Shown here piece after piece: positions 8,025-15,873 of a stretch of DNA of 64,000 nucleotides (position 1 is its first letter; every line of letters starts with the position of its first letter). The stretch is from positions 248,001-312,000 of the forward strand of contig NZ_MWQH01000001.1 in NCBI RefSeq assembly GCF_002210295.1. Direction: 5' to 3'. Origin of the DNA: Fibrobacter sp. UWB5 (GTDB lineage Bacteria; Fibrobacterota; Fibrobacteria; Fibrobacterales; Fibrobacteraceae). Under the pieces are notes generated by a model. It saw nothing but the letters and a program-made list of their open reading frames with translations, was not told where the DNA came from and did no database searches. A program made the position numbers and the translations under genes.

Positions 8025-9161
8025 TTATTCAATTGAAAAAATCTTACCCGAAAGCATCAGGCGAATTGCCTTCGAAAGGGTAGTCTTGGCTGTGAGTTTG
8101 TCTGTGTCGATGTCTTTGGTTTTGCCATCGATATCGAAGGCGAGCGTGGCGCCTTTGTCGCTTACATCCATCTTGACTTTTGCGCCCATCACGAGCGGCA
8201 AGTTCACGTCGTCGTGACCGGCCGGGAATCCGCACATCACAGGAATGTCGTATTTCTTGAGGTAGCTCGAAAGCATGGCCTCGGTGCTTTCGTAATCAAG
8301 ATCGGTGCCGGAATCCACGAACTCGCCGAGAATCACGCCGCGCACGTTTTCCATGACGCCGTGCAGTTCGATGGAATGGAACATGCGGTCGATGTTGCGC
8401 AGGTTTTCGCCGATTTCTTCCATGAACAAGATGATTCCGTCGTTCTGGAAAATATCGATGTCGCTTGTGCCGATGAGCGGCACGAAGGTGGTCATGTTGC
8501 CGCCCACGAGAATGCCTTCGGCTTTGCCCTTCTGGTTGTATTTGTGCTTGGGAACCTTGTAAGTCGGCACTTCGCCTTTGAGCAAGTCGCGCAGGAGTGT
8601 ACTGTTGTCGTCTTTGCCTGCGGTTTTGGCGATGCTGGAACTCATGGTGCCGTGAATGCTCATGACGCCTGCCTTGGTCTGCATGGCATGCAGTGTGGTG
8701 ATATCGCTGTAGCCAATAAGCCACTTGGGGTTCTTTTTCACAAGTTTCGGGTCAATGAGGTCGACCAGTTGAATGGTGCCGTAGCCGCCACGGTTGGCAA
8801 GGATTGCCTTGATGCTTGTGTCCTTGAGGGCGGTAATAAAGTCTTTGGCGCGTTCTTCGGCGGTGCCGGCGTATTTGCCTGCTTCAAGTTTGCCTACGTT
8901 CTTGCCGATAACGGGCGTGAATCCCCATTCCTTGATGACGTCGGCGGTCTTTTGGATGTTGGAATCGGGGGTGGTGTACGAGGGCGAAATTAGGGCAACC
9001 TTGTCGCCTTTTTTCAGGAATGCTGGCATTGTGCATTCGGCGAGCGGAGCCGTTTTTTCTCCGGGCCATTCTATGGCGCCAGTGGAGCCGTCGTCGCTAC
9101 AGGCGGAAAGGAAACATAGGGCAACAATAGCACTGAAAGTGCCAATTTTTTTAATATCCAT
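8025..9161 (-). CDS. S66-family LD-carboxypeptidase, lipoprotein (LdcA/MccF-like)
   Basis: Serine peptidase that removes the terminal D-residue of peptidoglycan tetrapeptides in most family members; MccF relatives instead cleave microcin C-type compounds. The ATG at 9161 follows a good Shine-Dalgarno (AAGGTGATT) and opens a lipoprotein signal with lipobox LSAC (Cys21). Family features include ALISPS (56-61), NRGGYG and the nucleophile Ser152 in GYSDIT; the expected Glu and His partners lie in the C-terminal half (MEEIGE and AGHD). Members are usually cytosolic, so a lipid-anchored form is notable. It is first in an apparent two-gene operon with the GH3 lipoprotein. Confidence 0.9.
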   Translation of the reverse strand: MDIKKIGTFSAIVALCFLSACSDDGSTGAIEWPGEKTAPLAECTMPAFLKKGDKVALISPSYTTPDSNIQKTADVIKEWGFTPVIGKNVGKLEAGKYAGTAEERAKDFITALKDTSIKAILANRGGYGTIQLVDLIDPKLVKKNPKWLIGYSDITTLHAMQTKAGVMSIHGTMSSSIAKTAGKDDNSTLLRDLLKGEVPTYKVPKHKYNQKGKAEGILVGGNMTTFVPLIGTSDIDIFQNDGIILFMEEIGENLRNIDRMFHSIELHGVMENVRGVILGEFVDSGTDLDYESTEAMLSSYLKKYDIPVMCGFPAGHDDVNLPLVMGAKVKMDVSDKGATLAFDIDGKTKDIDTDKLTAKTTLSKAIRLMLSGKIFSIE

Positions 9162-9278
9162 AATCACCTTCTTAATTTTGTAAACATAAATATACCTTGA
9201 AGGCCGGTTCATGTCAATTAAAAAGGGGCGGAATGGGGCGCCGGATGGGGCCAAACGCTAAAGTTTTTTTGATATATC

Positions 9279-9317
9279 GGTAACACTTTTGTTTTGGTCA
9301 GGTGTTTTATTTATGTA
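9279..9317 (+). promoter_or_regulatory. Operator site 3 and promoter of the TonB energising operon
   Basis: GGTAACAC (9279-9286), 14 nt, GGTGTTTT (9301-9308), three nt, then TATGTA (9312-9317); TTGTTT at 9289-9294 is a -35 at 17-nt spacing. The -10 ends seven nt before ATG 9325, so the transcript may start at or next to the start codon. Confidence 0.55.
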
Positions 9318-9324
9318 AATTTTG

Positions 9325-10185
9325 ATGTCTCACTTATTGCGGAAAGTTATGAAACGACTGAAATTATTACCGTTGACGCTTGTCGTGATGCTCCTTTCGG
9401 GGGTGGCATTTGCTGATCGTGACGCCGAAATTCGCGATTTGAAGCTCGAAAAAGACAAGCTGAATTCCGAAATCCAGAAATTGAACCGCCAGATCGCCTC
9501 GACCGATTCGATGCTCAAGGCGGACGATTCCCGTTACAAGACGTTGCAGGCCCGTTACAAGGCCGACACGGAACGCCGTCGTAGCGAAATCGATACCTTG
9601 AATGCCAAAATCAAGAACGTGGCTGCTGAACTCCAGACGGAACGCAACAAACAGGCCCGCGCGAAGAACAAGAGCGACAATGTGGCATCCAAGCGTAAGG
9701 CGCTGCGCGAAGAACTCGCCGGCATCAGCAAGCGTTTAGAAGCTCAAGTCGCACAGACGCTCCCGTGGGAACGCGAAAGCAGACTTGACCGCGTCAAATC
9801 GCTCACCCGCGATATCGAAAGCGGTAACGCCAGCGAAGAAGAAGCTTTTTCTCGCCTGAAGTCGCTTGTTGCCGAAGAAACCAAGTTCGGTGATGAAGTG
9901 GCAATCATCAACAGCCCGCTGACCCGTAAAGACGGCGAACTCATTAACGCGGCGATTCTGCGCATCGGTAACCAGTGGATGGTTTACAGCGACGACAACG
10001 GTACCGTTTTCGGAACGCTCGTGCGCAAGATGGTGGATGGCAAGATTGTCTACGAATGGAACGAAGACTTGAATTTGGAAGAACGCGCTGCGGTAAAGCT
10101 CGCACTTGACGTGAAACAGGCGAAAAAGCCGCCTCAGGTCGTGAAGTTGCCCGTAAGCCTTTCTGTGGTGGGGGGTGAGAAATGA
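9325..10185 (+). CDS. DUF3450-like periplasmic coiled-coil protein, first gene of a TonB energising operon
   Basis: A signal peptide ending VAFA is followed by a long heptad-rich coiled coil (about residues 30-145) and a small C-terminal domain. The composition and position match DUF3450 proteins, which in Vibrio and Shewanella precede ttpC-exbB-exbD-tonB. The family is thought to help the TonB complex reach or brace against the wall, but its exact role is not settled. The start may be ATG 9325 (leaderless, close to the -10) or ATG 9349 (MKRLKLLPL, with GGAAAG only two nt upstream). Its stop overlaps the next start as ATGA, indicating translational coupling. Confidence 0.8.
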   Translation: MSHLLRKVMKRLKLLPLTLVVMLLSGVAFADRDAEIRDLKLEKDKLNSEIQKLNRQIASTDSMLKADDSRYKTLQARYKADTERRRSEIDTLNAKIKNVAAELQTERNKQARAKNKSDNVASKRKALREELAGISKRLEAQVAQTLPWERESRLDRVKSLTRDIESGNASEEEAFSRLKSLVAEETKFGDEVAIINSPLTRKDGELINAAILRIGNQWMVYSDDNGTVFGTLVRKMVDGKIVYEWNEDLNLEERAAVKLALDVKQAKKPPQVVKLPVSLSVVGGEK

Positions 10186-11735
10186 TTTTGAATAAGAATG
10201 TTGCATTGTGCGCCTTGATGATTTCGGCCTCTTCTGCTTTTGCGTGGCCGTGGTCGGGTTCGGGCGAAAGCAAGGCTACTGCCGAAGACCAGGCACGAAT
10301 CAAGGATTCCCTGCAGACTGAAGAAGTTCGCAACTTGCAGCGCGAAGTAGAGGCTTTGACCCGCATTCGCTTGCAGAAGGCCGATTCGCTTGAAAAGCTT
10401 GAAGCCGAACACTGGCGCAAGCGTTATGCCGAATCCCAGTTGACCGAAGAACACCAGGCGGCATCGCGCGAACTGGATGCCCGCTATTCCAAGCTTTCGA
10501 CGGATCTTGGTCGCGTGAGCGAAGAAGTCGCGGCAAGCAAGAGCCTGACCGAAGAAGCCGAAGAAAAGGCTCAGTCCGAAGAATCTGCTTACGATGCATT
10601 GAATACGCAGGTGAAGCTTTCGATCGATAAGACGCTTGGCGATGCCATGGGTGATTACCCGGTGGGCATGAACGGCCGCTTGATTCGCCTGAAACAAGCC
10701 TCTAACGAAGCCGAAAAGGCGACGCCGAATACGATTGGTGCGGTGCAGAGCTACATGGACGATTTGCTGATCCGTCATGAATTGACTTATACGCAGTTCT
10801 ACGGTCGCGAAACTTCGCAGGTGGGCAGTCGCCCCGATGTGAACGTGAACCGTTTGCGCTTGGGTACCGTGTTTCTCGGCGAAGTCGCGCAGGACAATGG
10901 CGATGTGCAGGCATTGCTCCGCTCTGGCGCCTTGCAGGGTAAGGTGTTTGAATGGAATGCTGCGCTCCCGCCTGAAATGGCCGGTAATGTGAAGCAGGCT
11001 GTGGTACAGGCAGGTTCTGCTGGCGAAACTGCTTCGCCGACGGTCGTGATTCCGCTGGATGTGCTCCAGAATAAGGCAATCAAGAATGCGATTACCGATA
11101 CCAAGGAACTCACGATGACTGAACAGTTCAAGGAATTCTTCAAGAAGGGCGGTATCGTGATGTACCCGCTCATGCTGGTGGCGATCTTTGCGTTGCTCCT
11201 TTGCTTGGAACGCTTCTTGGTATTGACTTTCCGCGGACATTTGGGCCGCCGCTTCCTCAAAAAGTTGAATGCGCTTGTCAAGGAATCCCGTTACGAAGAC
11301 GCTGCGAATCTTTGCCTGAAAAAGGAAACGAGCCTTTCGCTGGTGCTGTTTGCAGTGCTGAACCGTGCCCGCGACAAGCGCGAAGATGCGGAACGCTCGC
11401 TGCAAGAAGCGATGCTCCGTGAACAGCCGAAATTGGAACGCCGCATGGGCCTGTTGGCTGCCATGGGTACGATTGCTCCGCTGCTTGGCTTGCTCGGTAC
11501 GGTGACCGGTATCATTACGCTCTTTACCGTGATTACCGAAGTCGGTACGAATGACGCACGCGTTTTGGCAGGCGGTATTTCCGAAGCCCTGGTGACGACG
11601 GAAACGGGCCTTGTGATTGCCATTCCGGTGATGATTTTGCACGGCCTCTTGAGCGAAAAAATTGAAAAGGTCACGAGCGAAATGTATGTGCAGAGTACCT
11701 CGCTATTGAACAGAATTTTCGGGAAGGAAGCGTAA
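10182..11735 (+). CDS. TtpC-like MotA/TolQ/ExbB proton channel protein with periplasmic N-terminal domain
   Basis: 517 aa in two parts. Residues 1-20 form a signal peptide; about 20-300 form a periplasmic segment with a coiled coil (about 30-140). The C-terminal 190 residues are a MotA/TolQ/ExbB domain with three membrane helices, including the conserved stretch APLLGLLGTVTGIITLF. TtpC of the Vibrio TonB2/TonB3 systems has this layout and is needed along with ExbB, ExbD and TonB. It should conduct protons and transmit energy to TonB at the inner membrane. It is the second gene of the operon, overlapping the first by 4 nt. Confidence 0.88.
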   Translation: MILNKNVALCALMISASSAFAWPWSGSGESKATAEDQARIKDSLQTEEVRNLQREVEALTRIRLQKADSLEKLEAEHWRKRYAESQLTEEHQAASRELDARYSKLSTDLGRVSEEVAASKSLTEEAEEKAQSEESAYDALNTQVKLSIDKTLGDAMGDYPVGMNGRLIRLKQASNEAEKATPNTIGAVQSYMDDLLIRHELTYTQFYGRETSQVGSRPDVNVNRLRLGTVFLGEVAQDNGDVQALLRSGALQGKVFEWNAALPPEMAGNVKQAVVQAGSAGETASPTVVIPLDVLQNKAIKNAITDTKELTMTEQFKEFFKKGGIVMYPLMLVAIFALLLCLERFLVLTFRGHLGRRFLKKLNALVKESRYEDAANLCLKKETSLSLVLFAVLNRARDKREDAERSLQEAMLREQPKLERRMGLLAAMGTIAPLLGLLGTVTGIITLFTVITEVGTNDARVLAGGISEALVTTETGLVIAIPVMILHGLLSEKIEKVTSEMYVQSTSLLNRIFGKEA

Positions 11736-11741
11736 GCGGGC

Positions 11742-12425
11742 ATGTCTAACACCCATTACATATTCCTGGAGTCTCTGCAGAACACTTACCAGGCGGGCGG
11801 CGTGGTTATGCTCCCGATTCTCTTGGCTGGTGTTATCGGATTCTACTTCCTGTTTTCGAGCTGGTTCCGCATTGGGAGTGACTTCTTCCGTGCCGACATT
11901 CACAGGGTCATCAAGCGCATGCGTCTTGACTTGAACGGCGGCAACGAAGAATACGAGAAGAATGCTGAACCCCCGAGCGTCGAAAAGGCGTTGCGCAGGC
12001 TTCGCAAGCGTGGCGGACTTTTGGGTCGTGAGCTGAGCTATGCGATTGATGTGGCGAAGGAAAACCCTGAAGGATTCCGCGACTACATGCAGGTGCGTCT
12101 CGCCAAGACGGTACGCTATATGGAGCAAGGAAACCACATTGTGTCTGTGATGGCCTCGGCCGCACCGCTCCTGGGTTTGCTTGGAACCGTGACGGGCATG
12201 GTCTCGACCTTTGAAGTGATTACGCTTTACGGAAACCAGAACCCGGTGCTCATGGCCGATGGCATTTCCGAAGCGTTGATTTCGACGCAGAGTGGCTTGC
12301 TCGTGGCATTCCCGCTCACGCTCTTGAAACAGCGCCTGGATGAACGTGTTGAAATTTTGCGCCAGAAGATGGAACTTGGCGCGACTGTGATTGAAAACTA
12401 TTTTGTGGAAAAGGCTGAAGGCTAG
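11742..12425 (+). CDS. exbB: ExbB-type biopolymer transport protein
   Basis: 227-aa MotA/TolQ/ExbB protein with a first membrane helix at about 20-40 and the paired helices around AAPLLGLLGTVTGMVSTF and the following segment. ExbB forms the pentameric channel that, with ExbD, turns the proton gradient into TonB movement. It starts 6 nt after the TtpC-like gene and 2 nt before exbD. It is a paralogue of the C-terminal domain of the preceding gene product. Confidence 0.92.
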   Translation: MSNTHYIFLESLQNTYQAGGVVMLPILLAGVIGFYFLFSSWFRIGSDFFRADIHRVIKRMRLDLNGGNEEYEKNAEPPSVEKALRRLRKRGGLLGRELSYAIDVAKENPEGFRDYMQVRLAKTVRYMEQGNHIVSVMASAAPLLGLLGTVTGMVSTFEVITLYGNQNPVLMADGISEALISTQSGLLVAFPLTLLKQRLDERVEILRQKMELGATVIENYFVEKAEG

Positions 12426-12427
12426 TT

Positions 12428-12832
12428 ATGGAATTCAATTTGCCGAGAAGAAAGCAGAAAGACATGGGCATCGAAATGGGCCCGCTGATGGATATCGTGT
12501 TCATCTTGCTCATCTTTTTTGTGGTGACGTCTTCGTTTACGCGTGAAACGGGTGTTGACGTGACTAAGCCGCAGGCACAGTCTGCAAGCCAACTCGAAAA
12601 AGAGAACTTGCTGATTGCCATTACCCGCGAAGGCACAATCCATATGAATGAACGCCAGGTGGACTTGGCGAGCTTGCAAGATATTTTGAAACAGTCGCTT
12701 GCAAAGGCTCCGGATCGCGAAGCGGTGGTGATTGCTGACAAGGGTGCCGAAACGGGCGTGTTGGTGCAGGTGATTGACATGTGCAACTTGGCTGGAGTCA
12801 AGAAGGTTTCGATTGCGGCTCAAGCTGAATAG
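12428..12832 (+). CDS. exbD: ExbD-type biopolymer transport protein
   Basis: 134 aa, one N-terminal membrane helix carrying the essential Asp in GPLMDIVFILLIFF (Asp at about residue 22), then a periplasmic domain. This is the normal length and layout for ExbD/TolR. It works within the ExbB pentamer as the proton-responsive element. Very tight spacing (2 nt) from exbB indicates a single operon. Confidence 0.94.
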   Translation: MEFNLPRRKQKDMGIEMGPLMDIVFILLIFFVVTSSFTRETGVDVTKPQAQSASQLEKENLLIAITREGTIHMNERQVDLASLQDILKQSLAKAPDREAVVIADKGAETGVLVQVIDMCNLAGVKKVSIAAQAE

Positions 12833-12835
12833 GGT

Positions 12836-12847
12836 TAGACGAGAGAG
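12836..12847 (+). repeat. GACGAGAGA-type repeat serving as the tonB ribosome-binding site
   Basis: TTAGACGAGAGAG lies directly before the tonB ATG. Related copies occur at 13498-13545 and, in inverted orientation, at about 13636-13669. The GAGAGAG part is the only purine-rich stretch available as a Shine-Dalgarno. Confidence 0.5.
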
Positions 12848-13495
12848 ATGTTGCATTTTTTGAAAAAAATAGTGAAGCGTTTTAGCATTTTGCTTGCGGC
12901 GATTCTCGCGAGTATGCTTCTCGTGTTCTCGGTGACGATGGCGAACTTGTTCCTGACGGGTAAGGTGTTTCACGAAAAGAAATACAACAAGACCGAAATC
13001 GCCATCAAGAAAGTAGACGAAGTCGAAAAAAAAGTTGAAAAGAAAAAGCCTGCTCGCAAGCCGAATCGCATGAGGTCGAATTCTCGCTCGCCTAAGGCTG
13101 GCCCGCGTTTTGCGATGAATTTGGGTGCCGCTTCGGGTAACGGCGGCGCTGCTGTAAGCCGTGACTTGGTGGCTGATTTCCGCGGCGGCGCGCTCTCGAC
13201 GGAAAAGGGCGATGTGGATAAGAAACCCGAAAGCCGCAGCATGGCGAATTTCCAAGTGCCGCCCAAGATTCGCGACAACGAAATCGATGCAACGCTCCGC
13301 TTGAGTTTTTGCGTGGATGTAAGCGGCAAGGCTTACGATATCAAGGTGCTTGAAGAATCTCCAGCAGGTTCCGGCCTTGCGCAGGCGGGCCGTGAGGCTC
13401 TTGGCCGCATGACATTTACTCCTGCCGAAAAGGCGGGCAAGGCAGTGCCTTTCTGTGGTATGGAACAACCGTTCGAAGTGAAGTTTAGGGACTGA
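12848..13495 (+). CDS. tonB: TonB-family energy transducer
   Basis: 215 aa: an N-terminal membrane anchor (about 12-35), a Lys/Glu then Lys/Arg-rich periplasmic linker (about 55-90), a Gly/Ala-rich stretch and a C-terminal TonB domain (about 140-215) with IDATLRLSFCVDVSGKAYDI and the aligned helix ending AGREALGRMTF. Two Cys residues (LSFC and PFCGM) in the C-terminal domain could form a disulfide. It is expected to span the periplasm and pull on the TonB box of receptors such as the product of 957-3500. It is the fifth gene of the operon. Confidence 0.85.
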   Translation: MLHFLKKIVKRFSILLAAILASMLLVFSVTMANLFLTGKVFHEKKYNKTEIAIKKVDEVEKKVEKKKPARKPNRMRSNSRSPKAGPRFAMNLGAASGNGGAAVSRDLVADFRGGALSTEKGDVDKKPESRSMANFQVPPKIRDNEIDATLRLSFCVDVSGKAYDIKVLEESPAGSGLAQAGREALGRMTFTPAEKAGKAVPFCGMEQPFEVKFRD

Positions 13496-13497
13496 TT

Positions 13498-13545
13498 TAG
13501 ACGAGAGAACGGACCTACGGTCCTACAGACTAGAGACGAAAGAAT
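13498..13545. repeat. GACGAGAGA/GAGACGAAAG repeat between tonB and the TPR gene
   Basis: It contains TTAGACGAGAGA, a small hairpin GGACC-TAC-GGTCC and AGAGACGAAAG. The complementary form, several CTCTCGTCT units, lies at 13636-13669 inside the next gene, so transcript from the two parts could pair. Confidence 0.5.
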
Positions 13546-13549
13546 TATA

Positions 13550-14674
13550 ATGGCGCTTTGCGCAAAGAGTTTAAAAATGATGATGAAAGGAATGATAAGT
13601 AAGTACAATAGTTTGATGGGAGATTCTTGTATTGCATCTCTCTCGTCTCTCGTCTTTCGTCTCTCGTCTGTTTTGCTTTTTCTTGCTGCCTCTTGTTTCG
13701 CTGCGCAGTCTTCTTACGATTTGATGGAACGCGCGAATGCCCTTTACCGCGACGGAAAATTCAAGCAGGCCATTACGCTTTATCGCAAGGCTGAATCTCG
13801 CGGCGCCGACCCCGTCGCCACCAGTTTCAACATCGCGAATAGCTATTACCAGTTGGAAAACTTGCCCGAAGCCGCCGCCACTTACCGCAAGGCAATCGAC
13901 TTCTCGAATGGTGCGTTTTCGCCCGCGCTCTTTAACATGGCGAGCGTGTATTTTAGACTCAAACAGTATCCGGAATGCGTGGCGGCGTATCACCGCGCGT
14001 TGAAACTGGAACCGGAAAATGTTTCCGGTTGGCTTTACTTAGGCGAAGCCTACAGTAAAACCGGCGACGCGGTCGGCGCCTTGCGTGCCATTGAAAAAGC
14101 TTACCAGCTCGACAAAGAAGACATCAGCATCGTGTACCAGCTTTCCGAAGCGAACATCTCGCTCAATGATTTTGAACGCGCTGTGACCGTGATTCGCGAA
14201 GGCTATGCCGCCCACCCCGAAGAAATCGACTTCCTGGTTTACCTAGGTGATGTTTACCGTCTGAACAAACAGTACGAAGAAAGCGCCGCCGCCTACCGCG
14301 AAGCGCTGGGGGTACGCCCTGATGATCCGGCGACCATGTACAAACTTGCTGACGTTCTCGCCGAAGACAATAAGCCCTTTGTCGCGATGGATGTGCTCAA
14401 CAACCTCACGCAAATCAAACCCGATTTTAGCGATGCAGCCATCTTCCTCGGGAACCTGGCTTACGACGCTAAGTTCCTCGACCGCGCCGAATCCGCCTAC
14501 GAGCTTGCCGCAAAGCAGGGCAACACCGAAGCCGTATTCGGTTACAAGAACATGGCCTACGACGCCCACGCCCAAAAGCGCGATGACGAGGCCTTGCGCC
14601 TGCTACGCACCGCCCAGAGCTACTTCCCGGACGATGTCACCTTGCAGGCCGACATCTTGGAATTCGAGAAGTAG
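13550..14674 (+). CDS. TPR-repeat protein, last gene of the TonB energising operon
   Basis: 374 aa: a hydrophobic export signal ending SCFAAQ, then about nine tetratricopeptide repeats to the C-terminus (for example ANALYRDGKFKQAITLYRKA, LGDVYRLNKQYEESAAAYRE). TPR proteins close the equivalent TonB2/TonB3 operons of Vibrio and Shewanella. A periplasmic scaffolding role is inferred. The start is unclear: ATGs at 13550, 13577, 13580, 13583, 13592 and 13616 are in frame. The signal sequence is encoded partly by CTCTCGTCT repeats (13636-13669), giving the odd SLSSLVFRLSS. Convergent with the dGTPase-like gene, with a 14-nt gap. Confidence 0.87.
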   Translation: MALCAKSLKMMMKGMISKYNSLMGDSCIASLSSLVFRLSSVLLFLAASCFAAQSSYDLMERANALYRDGKFKQAITLYRKAESRGADPVATSFNIANSYYQLENLPEAAATYRKAIDFSNGAFSPALFNMASVYFRLKQYPECVAAYHRALKLEPENVSGWLYLGEAYSKTGDAVGALRAIEKAYQLDKEDISIVYQLSEANISLNDFERAVTVIREGYAAHPEEIDFLVYLGDVYRLNKQYEESAAAYREALGVRPDDPATMYKLADVLAEDNKPFVAMDVLNNLTQIKPDFSDAAIFLGNLAYDAKFLDRAESAYELAAKQGNTEAVFGYKNMAYDAHAQKRDDEALRLLRTAQSYFPDDVTLQADILEFEK

Positions 14675-14688
14675 AATTTTAGAGAACG

Positions 14689-15858
14689 CTACTGTGCGAA
14701 ATTAATTCCGAAAGATTTCGGAATGACAATTTCCCTGTAGGAATTCATCAAGTAGTCATCTGTCATTCCAGAAACGTAATCGGCAACGACGCGGGGCTTT
14801 GAAGTTGCGGCCTTGTATTCTTCGCTCATGGATTCGTACCAATGACGAATGCCAGTGATTTTCTTATCCGATTCAAGTTCTTCGAGGCATTCTTCCAGAA
14901 CCGTCTGGAACATGGTTTTGATTTTCTCGTCTTGCGTAGATTTTTTCGGATTCTGGTAAATGTTCTTGTAATTCCAATCTTTCAGGCGGCTTAACGCTTC
15001 GGAAACATCTGCCGAGAAAGTCAGCGTTTCCTTGTCGATGCTGTTATTCACAAGGTCTTTGATCAGCGTGTCAACGATAGTGCCATTTTTGTCGCCGAGA
15101 ACATCCGTGATTTCTCGAGGTAGGTTTTCGCGTTCCACCAGCTTCAACTTGATGGCATCTTCAATGTCGCGGCCAATATAGGCGATTACATCTGAAATGC
15201 GCATCACGCAACCTTCCAATGTCATCGGGACCATCGCCTTCGATTTCAGCGCGCCCGTCAAACTGTTGCGGTACTCTTCTAGCAACTTTTCTGGCGTCTT
15301 GTTGCGATCGCAACCATAATGGTTCTGCAGAATTTCGCCGTTGTGGCAAATGATTCCGTCAAGCACTTGTGCGGTAAGGTTCAGACCCTTGCCGTACGCT
15401 TCAAGCTCATGGAATAAGCGGAAACTCTGAACGTTATGTTCGAAAATTCCTTCGTTCTGTTTTTCCAAAAATGCCGACAGAATGCGCTCGCCGTCGTGTC
15501 CAAAAGGCGTGTGGCCCACATCGTGGCCCAGAGAAATCGCCTCGATTAGATCCTCGTTCAAATTCAAGAAACGCCCGATTGTACGCGCAATCTTCGAAAC
15601 CAATTGCACGTGAAGCACGCGATGCGTAATATGGTCGTTCTCGACCAAGTAAAAAACTTGCGTCTTGTCAATATATCGGCTGTAGCAATAGGAATGAATA
15701 ATCTTGTCCGAATCATGGAAAAAGTTCGGACGAACATCTTCCGCGGCCTCGCGAAAGCGAACTGCCTGAACAGACTTGCAAGCATAAGGCGCAAGCGAAC
15801 TTTCCTTCGCATTCAACCGCGCTTCAATCCGTTCCCTAGTTTCAGCATTCCATTCCAT
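14689..15858 (-). CDS. Deoxyguanosinetriphosphate triphosphohydrolase-like protein (HD superfamily)
   Basis: 389 aa with the dGTPase pattern of the HD superfamily: RVLHVQLVSKIARTIGRFLNLN with His79/His83, the metal-binding HDVGH (112-116) followed by TPFGHDGE, and a later conserved Asp. Such enzymes split dNTPs into deoxynucleoside and triphosphate, controlling dNTP pools; some are implicated in phage defence. The length agrees with the shorter, non-proteobacterial type. It lies 15 nt after the metallo-beta-lactamase-fold lipoprotein gene on the same strand, so the two may be co-transcribed. Confidence 0.9.
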   Translation of the reverse strand: MEWNAETRERIEARLNAKESSLAPYACKSVQAVRFREAAEDVRPNFFHDSDKIIHSYCYSRYIDKTQVFYLVENDHITHRVLHVQLVSKIARTIGRFLNLNEDLIEAISLGHDVGHTPFGHDGERILSAFLEKQNEGIFEHNVQSFRLFHELEAYGKGLNLTAQVLDGIICHNGEILQNHYGCDRNKTPEKLLEEYRNSLTGALKSKAMVPMTLEGCVMRISDVIAYIGRDIEDAIKLKLVERENLPREITDVLGDKNGTIVDTLIKDLVNNSIDKETLTFSADVSEALSRLKDWNYKNIYQNPKKSTQDEKIKTMFQTVLEECLEELESDKKITGIRHWYESMSEEYKAATSKPRVVADYVSGMTDDYLMNSYREIVIPKSFGINFAQ

Positions 15859-15873
15859 AGAACATCCTTAAAA

